In this document: positions 8,772-17,140 of the stretch, one piece after another
Numbering within the stretch: position 1 is the first letter of the stretch
Layout: every line of letters starts with the position of its first letter
NCBI RefSeq assembly: GCF_947493565.1
Contig: NZ_CANLRG010000004.1
Location: 1 to 64,000 of the forward strand
Reading direction: 5' to 3'
Length of the DNA stretch: 64,000 nucleotides
From: an uncultured Lutibacter sp.
GTDB taxonomy: Bacteria > Bacteroidota > Bacteroidia > Flavobacteriales > Flavobacteriaceae
The notes under the pieces: generated by a model
What the model saw: the letters and a program-made list of their open reading frames with translations, nothing else
Databases searched by the model: none
What the model was told of the DNA's origin: nothing
Translations under genes and position numbers: made by a program

Positions 8772-10958
8772 TTATCTTGTAAATAGTAACTCTCTATATT
8801 TAGTTAATGGCCATAATTCATCATCAATCATCAACTCCAGTTTATCACAGTGATATCTGATTTCTTCAAAAAATGGTTTTACTTTAAAGCAATAAGCATC
8901 TGCCTTTTTTACTGCATCTTCAATATTATTTGCTTTTTTACGAGCATCAATCATAGCGTCAACTTTAGCATGTATTACTTCAATATGCTCAGATATTTTC
9001 TTTATTAATTTGATTTGTTCTCCAGCTTGTTTTTCAAAATCTTTTCCAAAAATATCCTTCAATCCCACTACATTTTCAATAAGCATATTTTGATAACGAA
9101 CAGCCGTTGGAATTACATGGTTACCTGCAATATCTCCTAAAACACGAGATTCTATTTGAATACGCTTCGTATATTCTTCAATCTCAATTTCATAACGAGC
9201 TTCAACCTCTACCGGACTCATTACATTCATTTCATCAAATAAAGCAATGGTTTTTTTAGAAATTCTAGCTTTTAAAGCTTCTGGTGTGGTTTTATTATTG
9301 CTAAGCCCACGTTTTTTTGCTTCTTTTTCCCAAGCTTCACCATAACCATTACCTTCAAACAATACATTTCTTGATGCTTTAATATACTCTCTAAGTACAT
9401 TAAAAATAGCTTCATCCTTCTTTAAATCTTTAGTTTCAATTAGCACATCAACTTCACCTTTAAATTCTTTTAATTGTTTGGCTACAATCGTATTTAAAAC
9501 GGTCATTGGATTTGCACAGTTTGCGGTTGATCCAACTGCTCTAAATTCAAACTTATTACCAGTAAATGCAAATGGAGAAGTTCTATTTCTATCGGTATTA
9601 TCTAACAATACGTCTGGAATTTTACCAACAACATTTAATTTAAGATCAGTTTTTTCTTTCGGAGAAAGTTTTCCATTAGTTACGCCTTCTAATTCAGCTA
9701 AAACTTTTGTTAATTGTTCTCCTATAAAAACTGAAATAATTGCTGGTGGAGCCTCGTTTGCTCCTAATCTATGATCATTACTAGACGAAGCAATAGCTGC
9801 TCTTAACAACTCTTCATTATCGTACACTGCCTTTATTGTGTTGATAAAGAATGTTAAAAATTGAAGATTGCTCATTGGAGTTTTACCTGGTGCTAATAAA
9901 TTTATTCCAGTATTTGTTGATAATGACCAGTTATTATGCTTTCCTGAACCATTTACTCCTGCAAATGGTTTTTCATGTAGTAATACTTTTAAATTATGAC
10001 GTGACGCCACTTTCCCCATAACATCCATCAATAAAGAGTTATGGTCTACTGCTAAATTAGACTCTTCATAAATTGGCGCTAATTCAAACTGATTAGGAGC
10101 TACCTCATTATGACGAGTTTTTACCGGAATACCCAAAAGCATACATTCAGTTTCTAAATCTCTCATATAATTTAAAGCTCTACTTGGAATAGACCCAAAA
10201 TAATGATCGTCTAACTGCTGCCCTTTTGCAGGAGAGTGTCCTAAAAGAGTTCTTCCTGTTAAAGTAATATCTGGCCTGCTATTAGCTAACGCTTTATCAA
10301 TTAAAAAGTATTCTTGCTCCCATCCTAAAGATGAAGTCACTTTTTTTACATTTTTATCAAAATATTTACAAACTGCTGTTGCAGCGTCATCTACTGCGTG
10401 CAAGGCTCTTAATAAAGGTGTTTTATAATCTAATGCTTCACCTGTGTATGATACAAATACCGTTGGAATACATAAAGTTGTTCCATAAATATATGCTGGT
10501 GATGTTGGATCCCAAGCAGTATAACCACGTGCTTCAAAGGTATTTCTAATTCCTCCATTTGGGAAACTTGAAGCATCTGGTTCTTGTTGAACTAGCTGAC
10601 TTCCTCCAAATTTTTCAATTGCCATACCATCTCCAATAGTTTCAAAAAAAGCATCATGCTTTTCTGCAGTTGCTCCTGTTAATGGCTGAAACCAATGTGT
10701 GTAGTGTGTAACTCCTTTAGACAATGCCCATTCTTTCATAGAAGAAGCCACTTGGTCTGCTATTTTACGGTCAATCTTTGTCCCATGTTTTACTGCATTT
10801 ATCACACCTTTAAATGCTTCCTTAGTCAAATATTGACGCATGGTGTTTTCATTAAATACATTCAATCCAAAAAGTTCTGATCTTCTAGTATCTTCAACAA
10901 CTTTAATTGGTTTTCTATTTGAAGCTTCCTTTAAAGCTTGAAATCTAATTTTAGACAT
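8772..10958 (-). CDS. glnN: Glutamine synthetase type III
   Basis: Makes glutamine from glutamate, ammonia and ATP. The 728 residues are typical of the large GSIII class found in Bacteroidota and cyanobacteria; GSI and GSII are far shorter. Family segments include NGGIRNTFEARGYTAWD near the N-terminus, SLGWEQEYFLID, NEVAPNQFELAP, HEKPFAGVNGSGKHNNWS and FRAVGS. No GlnK or ammonium transporter gene is adjacent. A TAGATTTG box lies at plus 10998-11005, about 40 nt upstream of the start. Confidence 0.97.
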   Translation of the reverse strand: MSKIRFQALKEASNRKPIKVVEDTRRSELFGLNVFNENTMRQYLTKEAFKGVINAVKHGTKIDRKIADQVASSMKEWALSKGVTHYTHWFQPLTGATAEKHDAFFETIGDGMAIEKFGGSQLVQQEPDASSFPNGGIRNTFEARGYTAWDPTSPAYIYGTTLCIPTVFVSYTGEALDYKTPLLRALHAVDDAATAVCKYFDKNVKKVTSSLGWEQEYFLIDKALANSRPDITLTGRTLLGHSPAKGQQLDDHYFGSIPSRALNYMRDLETECMLLGIPVKTRHNEVAPNQFELAPIYEESNLAVDHNSLLMDVMGKVASRHNLKVLLHEKPFAGVNGSGKHNNWSLSTNTGINLLAPGKTPMSNLQFLTFFINTIKAVYDNEELLRAAIASSSNDHRLGANEAPPAIISVFIGEQLTKVLAELEGVTNGKLSPKEKTDLKLNVVGKIPDVLLDNTDRNRTSPFAFTGNKFEFRAVGSTANCANPMTVLNTIVAKQLKEFKGEVDVLIETKDLKKDEAIFNVLREYIKASRNVLFEGNGYGEAWEKEAKKRGLSNNKTTPEALKARISKKTIALFDEMNVMSPVEVEARYEIEIEEYTKRIQIESRVLGDIAGNHVIPTAVRYQNMLIENVVGLKDIFGKDFEKQAGEQIKLIKKISEHIEVIHAKVDAMIDARKKANNIEDAVKKADAYCFKVKPFFEEIRYHCDKLELMIDDELWPLTKYRELLFTR

Positions 10959-11028
10959 TTTAATTAATTTAGAATTAATACACTATTTTTAACAGTGCAA
11001 ATCTAACTTAAAAATGATTTAAAAAAAA

Positions 11029-11055
11029 ATTACCCCCTAAAAAAATAGGGGTAAT
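11029..11055 (-). terminator. Terminator downstream of the antiporter gene
   Basis: ATTACCCC pairs with GGGGTAAT around an A-rich loop. On the minus strand the hairpin is followed by nine T. It lies between the antiporter stop and the GSIII promoter. Confidence 0.8.
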
Positions 11056-11141
11056 GTTTAAATATTTTAAATTTTGTTAATAACCACCTCTATTTTTAGA
11101 TGATTATTACTTTTAAACTACAATTTTTTAAATTTTCAAAA

Positions 11142-12077
11142 TTAATAAAACATCTTAAAAACAAATATAGCATATAAGGCTCCTAAAATTAAACCTTCTT
11201 TCCAACCCAATTTCATTTTAGTCGGTACAAAATTAAGTGGTAAAACCAACAATGAAATAGCTAACATCCAAAAAATATCATTCGATAATAATCCACTATC
11301 TGTAATTTTTATAGGAGTAATAATTGATGTCAACCCAAGTACAGCTAGAATATTAAATACATTTGACCCTATTAAATTTCCTAAAGAAATTGCTTTTTCT
11401 TTTTTTAAGACTGCAATTACTGATGCTGCTAATTCTGGAATACTTGTTCCAATAGAGACCACAGTAACCCCAATTATTCGCTCACTAACATTAAAGTTTT
11501 CAGCCAAACCAACAGCACCATTTATTAACAATTCTGAACCAGCCCATAATCCTACTCCTCCAATTACCAAAAAAAGTACATCTTTATATAATGGTAATTC
11601 TACATCATCCTCGGGCAATTCGTCAACAACTGCAGGTTTTTGAAATCTTAATAAATAAATTAAAAATATTATCAAAAAAGAAAATAGTATAATTCCTTCA
11701 TAGCGCTGTAACTCACCATCAAAAACAATAAACCCATATAATAATAAAGAAGCTATCATCATTACCGGCCAATCTGTTTTATAAAAACTCTTTTCTACAC
11801 TTATTGTAGAAAGTATAATGGTAATTGCTAACACCAAACCTAAATTTGCAATATTTGAGCCTATAACATTTCCAAAGGCAATATCTGCATGTCCTTCTAA
11901 AGCTGATTTTACGCTCACAATTAATTCAGGTGCAGATGTTGCAAAAGATACAACAGTCATTCCAATCACAATTTTTGGAATTTGCAAACGCAATGAAAAA
12001 CCTACTGCAGATTTTAACAACCAGTTTCCTCCTAAAATTAAAAACACCAACCCAATAACAACCAAAAGTAAATTCAT
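11142..12077 (-). CDS. Calcium/sodium antiporter (CaCA family)
   Basis: An inner-membrane cation exchanger, 311 residues with about ten membrane helices. The two inverted alpha repeats of the CaCA family are visible: ATSAPELIVS with GNVIGSN in the first half, and GTSIPELAAS with GNLIGSN in the second. The length and repeats fit the YrbG/NCX-like bacterial group; the transported ion cannot be deduced from sequence. It is transcribed alone from a consensus promoter. Confidence 0.92.
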   Translation of the reverse strand: MNLLLVVIGLVFLILGGNWLLKSAVGFSLRLQIPKIVIGMTVVSFATSAPELIVSVKSALEGHADIAFGNVIGSNIANLGLVLAITIILSTISVEKSFYKTDWPVMMIASLLLYGFIVFDGELQRYEGIILFSFLIIFLIYLLRFQKPAVVDELPEDDVELPLYKDVLFLVIGGVGLWAGSELLINGAVGLAENFNVSERIIGVTVVSIGTSIPELAASVIAVLKKEKAISLGNLIGSNVFNILAVLGLTSIITPIKITDSGLLSNDIFWMLAISLLVLPLNFVPTKMKLGWKEGLILGALYAIFVFKMFY

Positions 12078-12093
12078 TAAATAATATTTTTTG

Positions 12094-12122
12094 CAAATAT
12101 ATAAGATTTTAAAAGGCTACAA
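12094..12122 (-). promoter_or_regulatory. Promoter of the antiporter gene
   Basis: On the minus strand TATATTTG (plus 12094-12101) and TTG (plus 12120-12122) are 18 nt apart, matching the Bacteroidota consensus. The start codon is 16 nt downstream of the box. Confidence 0.65.
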
Positions 12123-12163
12123 CAACATTAAACCAATTTGAAAAACTTAAGGTTTTGTTAAAT

Positions 12164-12207
12164 AACTATTTTTATAGTTGCACAACTAATTTAATAGTTT
12201 ATATTTG
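12164..12207 (+). promoter_or_regulatory. Promoter with BlaI-type operator array
   Basis: TTG at 12178-12180 and TATATTTG at 12200-12207 are 19 nt apart, a consensus promoter. Nested in it are inverted repeats sharing one half-site: AACTAT (12164-12169) with ATAGTT (12174-12179), TAGTTG (12175-12180) with CAACTA (12183-12188), and AACTA (12184-12188) with TAGTT (12195-12199). BlaI/MecI repressors bind dyads of the TACTA/TAGTA kind. A repressor bound here would cover both promoter elements, so autorepression is inferred. Confidence 0.65.
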
Positions 12208-12223
12208 ATAAAAAATATTAGTC

Positions 12224-12583
12224 ATGGATAAACTAACTAACAAAGAAGAGGAAATAATACACGTTTTATGGAAGTTAAAAAAGGCATTTGTAAAAGAAGT
12301 TGTTGCTGAGTTACCTAAACCTAAACCACACTACAATACCGTATCAACTGTTATAAGAAAAATGGAAGACAAAGGTTTTATTAAGCATGAGACTTTTGGA
12401 AATACTCATAGGTACTACCCTGCCATTTCAAAAGAAGACTATAGAAAAAGATTCTTTTCAACAGCAATTCAAAATTATTTTGAAGATTCTTATAAAAATG
12501 TAGTTTCTTTTTTTGCTAAAGAAGAAAAAATTAGTGCTGATGAACTTAGGGAAATTATAAAAATTATTGAAAGTAAAAAATAA
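12224..12583 (+). CDS. BlaI/MecI/CopY family repressor
   Basis: A DNA-binding repressor that is inactivated by a membrane metallopeptidase. The 119 residues have a winged-helix domain with NTVSTVIRKMEDKGF as recognition helix and a short dimerisation tail. The next gene, five bases away, encodes an M56 (BlaR1/MecR1-like) peptidase, the expected partner. An operator array overlaps its promoter. No beta-lactamase gene is next to it, so the controlled process is probably not penicillin resistance. Confidence 0.92.
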   Translation: MDKLTNKEEEIIHVLWKLKKAFVKEVVAELPKPKPHYNTVSTVIRKMEDKGFIKHETFGNTHRYYPAISKEDYRKRFFSTAIQNYFEDSYKNVVSFFAKEEKISADELREIIKIIESKK

Positions 12584-12588
12584 ATATT

Positions 12589-14295
12589 ATGGATTATTTA
12601 CTTAAAGCCAGTGGATTGGTAATTTTATTATTTTTATTTTACCAACTTTTTTTAAAAAATGAAACCTTTTTTAAATCCATAAGATCCTATTTTTTAATTG
12701 GTTTACTAATTGTAATATCTCTGCCATTAATTGAAGTACCTATTTACGTTGAGAATGTTGCTAATCAGTTTAACAATATAGAATTTGTTGAAACTTCTAA
12801 TCAAATTGTAAAAGATCCACAAATAAATTGGATCTTCATAATTAGCAGTATATACTTAATAGGTGTACTCTTTTTTTTACTTAAGTTTTTATTTCAATTA
12901 ATTTCTTTAGGCTATTTAATAGCAAAACATCCTGCTGTAAAAGAAGATAAATATTATTTTATTGAAACTTCTAAAAACATTTCACCATTTTCATTTTTCA
13001 ATATTATTATTTTTAATAATGAAAAATTTACTTCTGAAGAATTAGAGCAAATAATAAACCATGAAAAAGCCCATGCCATACAATGGCACTCGCTTGATAC
13101 ACTGCTTGCTCATATTTTAGTAATTGTATTATGGTTCAACCCTTTTGTTTGGCTTTTTAAAAAAGCTGTAGAACAAAATTTAGAATATTTAGCAGATAAA
13201 TATGCATTAGAATTAGCTGAAAATCATAAACTCTATCAATTTACCTTACTAAAAACAAGTCAGATATCCTATTGTGCTGACATTACAAATAATTTTTACA
13301 ATTCATTAATTAAAAAACGAATCATTATGCTACACAAAAACCCATCCACTAATAGAAACCAATGGAAATACGCTTTATTAATTCCGTTGTTAACAGCGTT
13401 TGTATTTATATTCAATACCAAAACAATTGCTCAAGAAAAAAAACTAGTACAACTTGAAGAAGTTAACAAACTTAAAGTTGAATTAGTTATAGATAAAAAT
13501 TCAAAAGAAGAGACTTTAAAAAAAGAACAAACATTTTTCGAAAAAGAGTTCAATGTTAATTTAACTTTTAAAGGAATTAAAAGAAATTCGGAAGGAGAAA
13601 TTACAGCAATTAAAATTACAGCCAAATCTAAAGGAAGTCAAGCCAATTATTCCATTTCTGGAGACACTCCTATTAATCCTATTAAAATTTCTTACGATTC
13701 AGAAAACGATGATTTGCAGATTGGCAACGGAAAAATGGTTTACCAAAAAGGTTATGCATATAAAATTCAAGAAAATGGTAACACCCAGATAACAAAACAT
13801 AAAAATAACAAAGGAAATTATGTCGTAGTAACCTCTGACGGAGAAAATGTTAAACTACATTCTAAAGATGACAATGTAGTAGTTGAAACAGAAAAAATTG
13901 TGATTAGAAAAAAAGGGGATAAAACTTGGGTTGACAAAAATGAAAATAAAGAAATTAAGGTAGAAGTCATCAAATCTAAAGATGGTAATGAAGTTGTAAA
14001 AATCATTGAAGAGGTTAATGAAGACAATGCCAGTGAACAAATTTATATTATCGAAACTGACGATGAAAAAGGGAAAAACTATAAAGTTACTAAAAAAGAA
14101 AACTTTGTATTCATAGGTGACAATGAAAAAGAGCCTTTAATTTATATTGATGGGAAAGAAGCATCAAAAAAAGAAATGGATAAACTTGCCCCTAATAAAA
14201 TTAAAAAAATTGAAGTATTAAAAGGAGAATCAGCCACAGAAAAATACGGTAAAAAAGCAAAAGATGGTGTTATTTTAATAACTACTAAGAATTAA
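12589..14295 (+). CDS. M56 (BlaR1-like) membrane metallopeptidase with plug-like tail
   Basis: A sensor-type membrane protease, 568 residues. About four helices surround the catalytic domain, which has zinc motif HEKAH at 158-162 and a distal EYLADKYAL that supplies the third ligand. A last helix near 265-283 is followed by about 280 residues outside the membrane. In BlaR1 that position holds a penicillin-binding domain; here it is a charged, beta-rich region rich in K and E. The final 40 residues resemble a TonB receptor plug: IDGKEA, then IKKIEVLKGESA, then DGVILITTK. The signal sensed is unknown. Confidence 0.88.
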   Translation: MDYLLKASGLVILLFLFYQLFLKNETFFKSIRSYFLIGLLIVISLPLIEVPIYVENVANQFNNIEFVETSNQIVKDPQINWIFIISSIYLIGVLFFLLKFLFQLISLGYLIAKHPAVKEDKYYFIETSKNISPFSFFNIIIFNNEKFTSEELEQIINHEKAHAIQWHSLDTLLAHILVIVLWFNPFVWLFKKAVEQNLEYLADKYALELAENHKLYQFTLLKTSQISYCADITNNFYNSLIKKRIIMLHKNPSTNRNQWKYALLIPLLTAFVFIFNTKTIAQEKKLVQLEEVNKLKVELVIDKNSKEETLKKEQTFFEKEFNVNLTFKGIKRNSEGEITAIKITAKSKGSQANYSISGDTPINPIKISYDSENDDLQIGNGKMVYQKGYAYKIQENGNTQITKHKNNKGNYVVVTSDGENVKLHSKDDNVVVETEKIVIRKKGDKTWVDKNENKEIKVEVIKSKDGNEVVKIIEEVNEDNASEQIYIIETDDEKGKNYKVTKKENFVFIGDNEKEPLIYIDGKEASKKEMDKLAPNKIKKIEVLKGESATEKYGKKAKDGVILITTKN

Positions 14296-14301
14296 TTATT
14301 T

Positions 14302-15321
14302 ATGAAAAAATGCTTCATACTGTTTACTTTATTTTTTATTAGTTTCATAAATTACGCTCAAACAATTTCTGGAACTATTTATAACAAAACTACAAATGAA
14401 GTCTTACCTGGAGCATCTATATATTTAAATGGAACCACTATTGGAGATGTTAGTGATTTTAATGGTTATTTTGAATTAAATTTAGCTAAAATTACTAACA
14501 CTCCATTAATTATAAGCTATACAGGTTTTAAAACTATTTTAATTGCATCAAAAGACCTTTCTAAAAAACTTAAAATATATTTAGAAGAAGAAACTCAACA
14601 ACTTAATGAAGTAATTATATCACCCGATAAATGGAGCAGAAAAAAAAAGTTGCAAATATTTAAAAATGAATTTTTGGGTACATCTGAAAATGCAAAATAT
14701 TGTACCATTGAAAATGAAAAAGATATACAACTTATGTACAATGATGCAACCAAAACTCTTTCGGCATATTGTAACCAACCAATTATTATAAAAAATAAAT
14801 TTTTAGGCTACCAAATAAACTATAATTTAACAGAATTTGAAGTCAAATTTCATACAAGCTTAAATGGCTTTAGACTTATTAAAAGTGTTTATAACGAGGG
14901 GTATAGCTTTTTTAAAAATTTACGAAAAAAAGTAACATCTAAAACAATCAAAAATAGAAAAAAAGCATATAATGGATCTTCTATCCACTTTATGAAATCT
15001 TTAGCAAATAAACGTTTAACTGAAAATAAGTTTGAAATCTATTATAAAAGTTGGCCAACGCTACCTTATAAATATTTTACACTACATACTCAAAATGGAT
15101 TAACCAAAGTAAATGTTAACGTTGAAAGTTTAGACATACTTTACAACAAAACTGACCAATCTAAAATACAATTTCAATTAAAAAATGGGAGTGGTGTTTT
15201 TTATATTGATAAAAATGGTAACCATATGCCACCTAAGGCAATCTCTTGGGCTGGTAATTTATCCTTAAAAAGAATCTCTGATATGCTTCCCCTCGATTAT
15301 GATTTAACAAAAAAGCAATAA
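14302..15321 (+). CDS. Secreted protein with carboxypeptidase-regulatory-like domain
   Basis: A 339-residue exported protein. A signal peptide (about 1-19, ending NYA) is followed by a CarboxypepD_reg-like beta-sandwich (about 20-95: ISGTIYNKTTNEVLPGAS, then GYFEL), the domain that also opens SusC-type receptors. The remaining 240 residues are unrecognised and basic. It starts 6 nt after the M56 gene and completes a three-gene operon; it may be a substrate or partner of the peptidase, which is inference. Confidence 0.8.
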   Translation: MKKCFILFTLFFISFINYAQTISGTIYNKTTNEVLPGASIYLNGTTIGDVSDFNGYFELNLAKITNTPLIISYTGFKTILIASKDLSKKLKIYLEEETQQLNEVIISPDKWSRKKKLQIFKNEFLGTSENAKYCTIENEKDIQLMYNDATKTLSAYCNQPIIIKNKFLGYQINYNLTEFEVKFHTSLNGFRLIKSVYNEGYSFFKNLRKKVTSKTIKNRKKAYNGSSIHFMKSLANKRLTENKFEIYYKSWPTLPYKYFTLHTQNGLTKVNVNVESLDILYNKTDQSKIQFQLKNGSGVFYIDKNGNHMPPKAISWAGNLSLKRISDMLPLDYDLTKKQ

Positions 15322-15678
15322 CCATAACAATTTAAAATTCTAAAGAGTTAAAATTATTAATAGTTACAAACTTAAAAATAATCAAATTGATCTTTTTTAC
15401 TAGCTTTTATAATCAAAATTCCATTACTTTAAAAAAATACAGATAAAACCCCCTTTACTTACTTACTATTTAAAACTTAAAACACATTTTAAATTACTAT
15501 TTAAAACTTATTTGTAGAATAAAAGTAACAACAACAAATCATTTTTATTATTTAATTTCAAATTGAAAGTCAAATTGATAAATTCTTATTAAAATATTTG
15601 TAACATAGGATAAAATTATCATATCTTAAAATTAGAATTAATTCAACAACTAATTTATTAACCTTTAAAACTTAAAAT
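15322..15678. other. AT-rich gap with two 17-bp direct repeats
   Basis: There is no gene in this stretch. It contains TTACTATTTAAAACTTA at 15463-15479 and again at 15494-15510, 31 bp apart, which is three helical turns. A shorter relative (CTTTAAAACTTAAAAT) lies near 15663-15678, just before a 20-codon hydrophobic ORF. The spacing suggests a protein-binding array on one face of the helix. Confidence 0.4.
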
Positions 15679-15741
15679 ATGATAACAATTTTTATGGTAA
15701 TTATTCAATTAATACTTAATTTAATTAGCTATCTAATTTAA
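15679..15741 (+). CDS. Possible 20-residue hydrophobic peptide
   Basis: The ORF encodes MITIFMVIIQLILNLISYLI, a single hydrophobic segment with no charge. It ends 52 bp before a hairpin terminator and has a repeat array upstream, so it may be an independent small transcript. Hydrophobic peptides of this size occur as type I toxins and as regulators of membrane complexes. The composition is also what random AT-rich DNA can give, so the call is weak. Confidence 0.25.
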   Translation: MITIFMVIIQLILNLISYLI

Positions 15742-15792
15742 TAGTTCCTTTTTTAAAATTCTATTTATAACAATCGATTGTTTTTACAGAAA

Positions 15793-15820
15793 AGATTCCA
15801 AGTTTTGTGGAATTTTTTTT
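15793..15820 (+). terminator. Terminator after the 20-codon ORF
   Basis: ATTCCA pairs with TGGAAT around a 7-nt loop, followed by eight T. It lies between the hydrophobic mini-ORF and the 49-residue ORF, and so implies a transcript ending here. Confidence 0.6.
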
Positions 15821-15838
15821 ATTCTGTACTTTTACTTA

Positions 15839-15988
15839 ATGAAAAAAGAACTTTTTAAATTTTTAGCTAAAGTTAATAAAGCAACACTTCCAAGCTTTAC
15901 GAAAAAAAGATTAGATATGGCCAAAGCTAAAAAATGGCAACTTGCTATTATTGGATGGCGATATTTTGTTACAAAAAATAGTTTGTAA
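15839..15988 (+). CDS. Conserved-looking 49-residue basic protein
   Basis: A short intact ORF encoding 49 residues with about 13 Lys/Arg, an internal KKRLDMAKAKKWQLAIIGW segment and a C-terminal YFVTKNSL. The mixed composition and clean start make it look like a real gene. I recall similar short proteins in flavobacteria but cannot name a function. A TACTTTTA box lies just upstream. Its stop codon overlaps the promoter region of the following tRNA gene. Confidence 0.65.
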   Translation: MKKELFKFLAKVNKATLPSFTKKRLDMAKAKKWQLAIIGWRYFVTKNSL

Positions 15989-16011
15989 ATAATTAAAAAA
16001 TATTATATTTG
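15983..16011 (+). promoter_or_regulatory. Promoter of tRNA-Arg
   Basis: TTG at 15983-15985 and TATATTTG at 16004-16011 are 18 nt apart, a perfect Bacteroidota promoter. The TTG lies inside the last codons of the 49-residue ORF. The tRNA begins 13 nt after the box. Confidence 0.75.
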
Positions 16012-16023
16012 CACCCTCAAAAC

Positions 16024-16097
16024 GGCCTCGTGGCGCAACTGAATAGCGCATCTGATTACGGCTCAGAAGGTTACAGGTTTGAATCCTGTCGAGGTCA
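16024..16097 (+). tRNA. tRNA-Arg (anticodon ACG)
   Basis: A 74-nt cloverleaf. The acceptor GGCCTCG pairs with CGAGGTC (one G-T), the D arm is GCGC/GCGC, the anticodon stem TCTGA/TCAGA holds loop TTACGGC with anticodon ACG, and the T arm is ACAGG/CCTGT. The discriminator is A and CCA is not encoded. It marks the left edge of the accessory island. I saw no second copy of its 3' end in the window, so use as an integration site is not shown. Confidence 0.95.
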
Positions 16098-16121
16098 CTT
16101 TTAAAGCTCTTAAAGAGTTCT

Positions 16122-16161
16122 AAATCCCTGCAATTTCTATATTTGTAGGGATTTGTCGTTT
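16122..16161 (+). terminator. Terminator downstream of tRNA-Arg
   Basis: AAATCCCT pairs with AGGGATTT and the stem extends further with GCAA pairing to TTGT (one G-T), then a short T run. It ends the tRNA transcript. Confidence 0.7.
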
Positions 16162-16173
16162 TTATACAATCAT

Positions 16174-16285
16174 TTAATTTGATGCTAAATGATCACGAAT
16201 CAATTCATACCAATTTAGCATTCCTTTATCGATACAATTCCATAGATTTTTTTATCGCTTTTTCTAGGATATTTGATTTAGCCAT
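16174..16285 (-). pseudogene. Frameshifted remnant of an unidentified small gene
   Basis: On the minus strand ATG 16285 opens a frame reading MAKSNILEKAIKKSMELYR and then stops. The next frame continues with IDKGMLNWYELIRDHLASN to a stop at 16174. The composition is protein-like across the break and one indel would join the pieces. Codons before the ATG also read sensibly (KRSNFNEA), so the original gene may have been longer. I do not recognise it. Confidence 0.4.
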
Positions 16286-16323
16286 GGCTTCGTTGAAATT
16301 ACTTCTTTTCCATTTTTAAAATT

Positions 16324-16399
16324 ACGTAGCAAATTGTTAGTTGAATGCTTGTTGTTTTGCTATTTAGTTAAATGTAAGCATAAATTTTATGAGGTGTTG
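16324..16399 (-). repeat. Cassette-type repeat D, copy 1
   Basis: On the minus strand this starts 9 bp after the stop of the TPR gene. Its first 30 bases match copy 2 (26406-26479) at about 28 positions (CAACACCT, then AATTTATGCTTACATTT), and both copies end in GCTACGT. Inside, TAGCAAA can pair with TTTGCTA; in copy 2 the equivalent place pairs CTAAT with ATTAG, so pairing is kept while bases differ. Confidence 0.6.
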
Positions 16400-16407
16400 T
16401 AATGCAT

Positions 16408-17070
16408 TTAATTAAAATATATTGGGAAAGCGTATCCTCCCCAGTATTCAGTGTTTAGTCCTTTATATTTTGATGGAATAAAAGTTACTATCTCATTAAA
16501 TATTCTTTCTATTTCAAATTTTAGTTCATCTGGTTTGTCTTTTATAGCTTTAATTTCAAATTTTCCATTTTTATTAATGTTGAATATTAATAAGATTTTT
16601 TGGTTTTTATAATTTTTTATAACCTTTGATTTTTTACTTTCTTTTAAAAATAGCGATGTTAATTTTGGATTTAATTTTGAGTCTATATTTATAGGTAGTT
16701 CTTTGTCTTTAAAAATGAATTTAGGTTCAGAGTCAACATCCTCCTTAAACATAAATTCACTATATTCAATTTGTCCACAATATTTTAGGACTAATTCTCG
16801 TGCTCCATAATCTTTAAGTTTATATCCTTTTTGCCAAAGTTTACAAGCTTTGCTTTTATTATTTAATCTTAATTCTGTTGCTGCTAAATTGAATAAAACA
16901 TCTTTATTCAGAGAGTCAATTTTAAGTGCTTTTTCAAATAGTTCATTAGCTTTTATAATATTATTATTTTGAAATTCCTCTGAACCTAATTCAATAAGTT
17001 TGTTTATTTCACTCTCCTGTGAAAAAATAAGGTTTGATGTAATTAAAATAAGTATTAAAATCTTTTTCAT
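16408..17070 (-). CDS. Secreted TPR protein with TonB-like C-terminus
   Basis: An exported protein of about 220 residues. Starting at ATG 17070 gives a clean signal peptide (MKKILILILITSNLIFSQ); an upstream in-frame start would put 13 residues in front of it and is disfavoured. A TPR-like helical stretch (about 20-90, with NIIKANELFEKALKID) is followed by a segment resembling the TonB C-terminal domain (GKFEIKAI, then YAFPIYF). It lies in the island, directly followed by a cassette-type repeat. The role is unknown. Confidence 0.75.
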   Translation of the reverse strand: MKKILILILITSNLIFSQESEINKLIELGSEEFQNNNIIKANELFEKALKIDSLNKDVLFNLAATELRLNNKSKACKLWQKGYKLKDYGARELVLKYCGQIEYSEFMFKEDVDSEPKFIFKDKELPINIDSKLNPKLTSLFLKESKKSKVIKNYKNQKILLIFNINKNGKFEIKAIKDKPDELKFEIERIFNEIVTFIPSKYKGLNTEYWGGYAFPIYFN

Positions 17071-17140
17071 AAATGTGTTACAACTTGTTACATTCTTATA
17101 CCATAACATTTACCCCTATTTTTATTAAAGAATAAGTGTT

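Noticed and set aside
9478-9774. 98-residue plus-strand ORF inside the GSIII gene
   Set aside because: It mirrors highly conserved GSIII coding sequence on the other strand and has no domain or promoter of its own.
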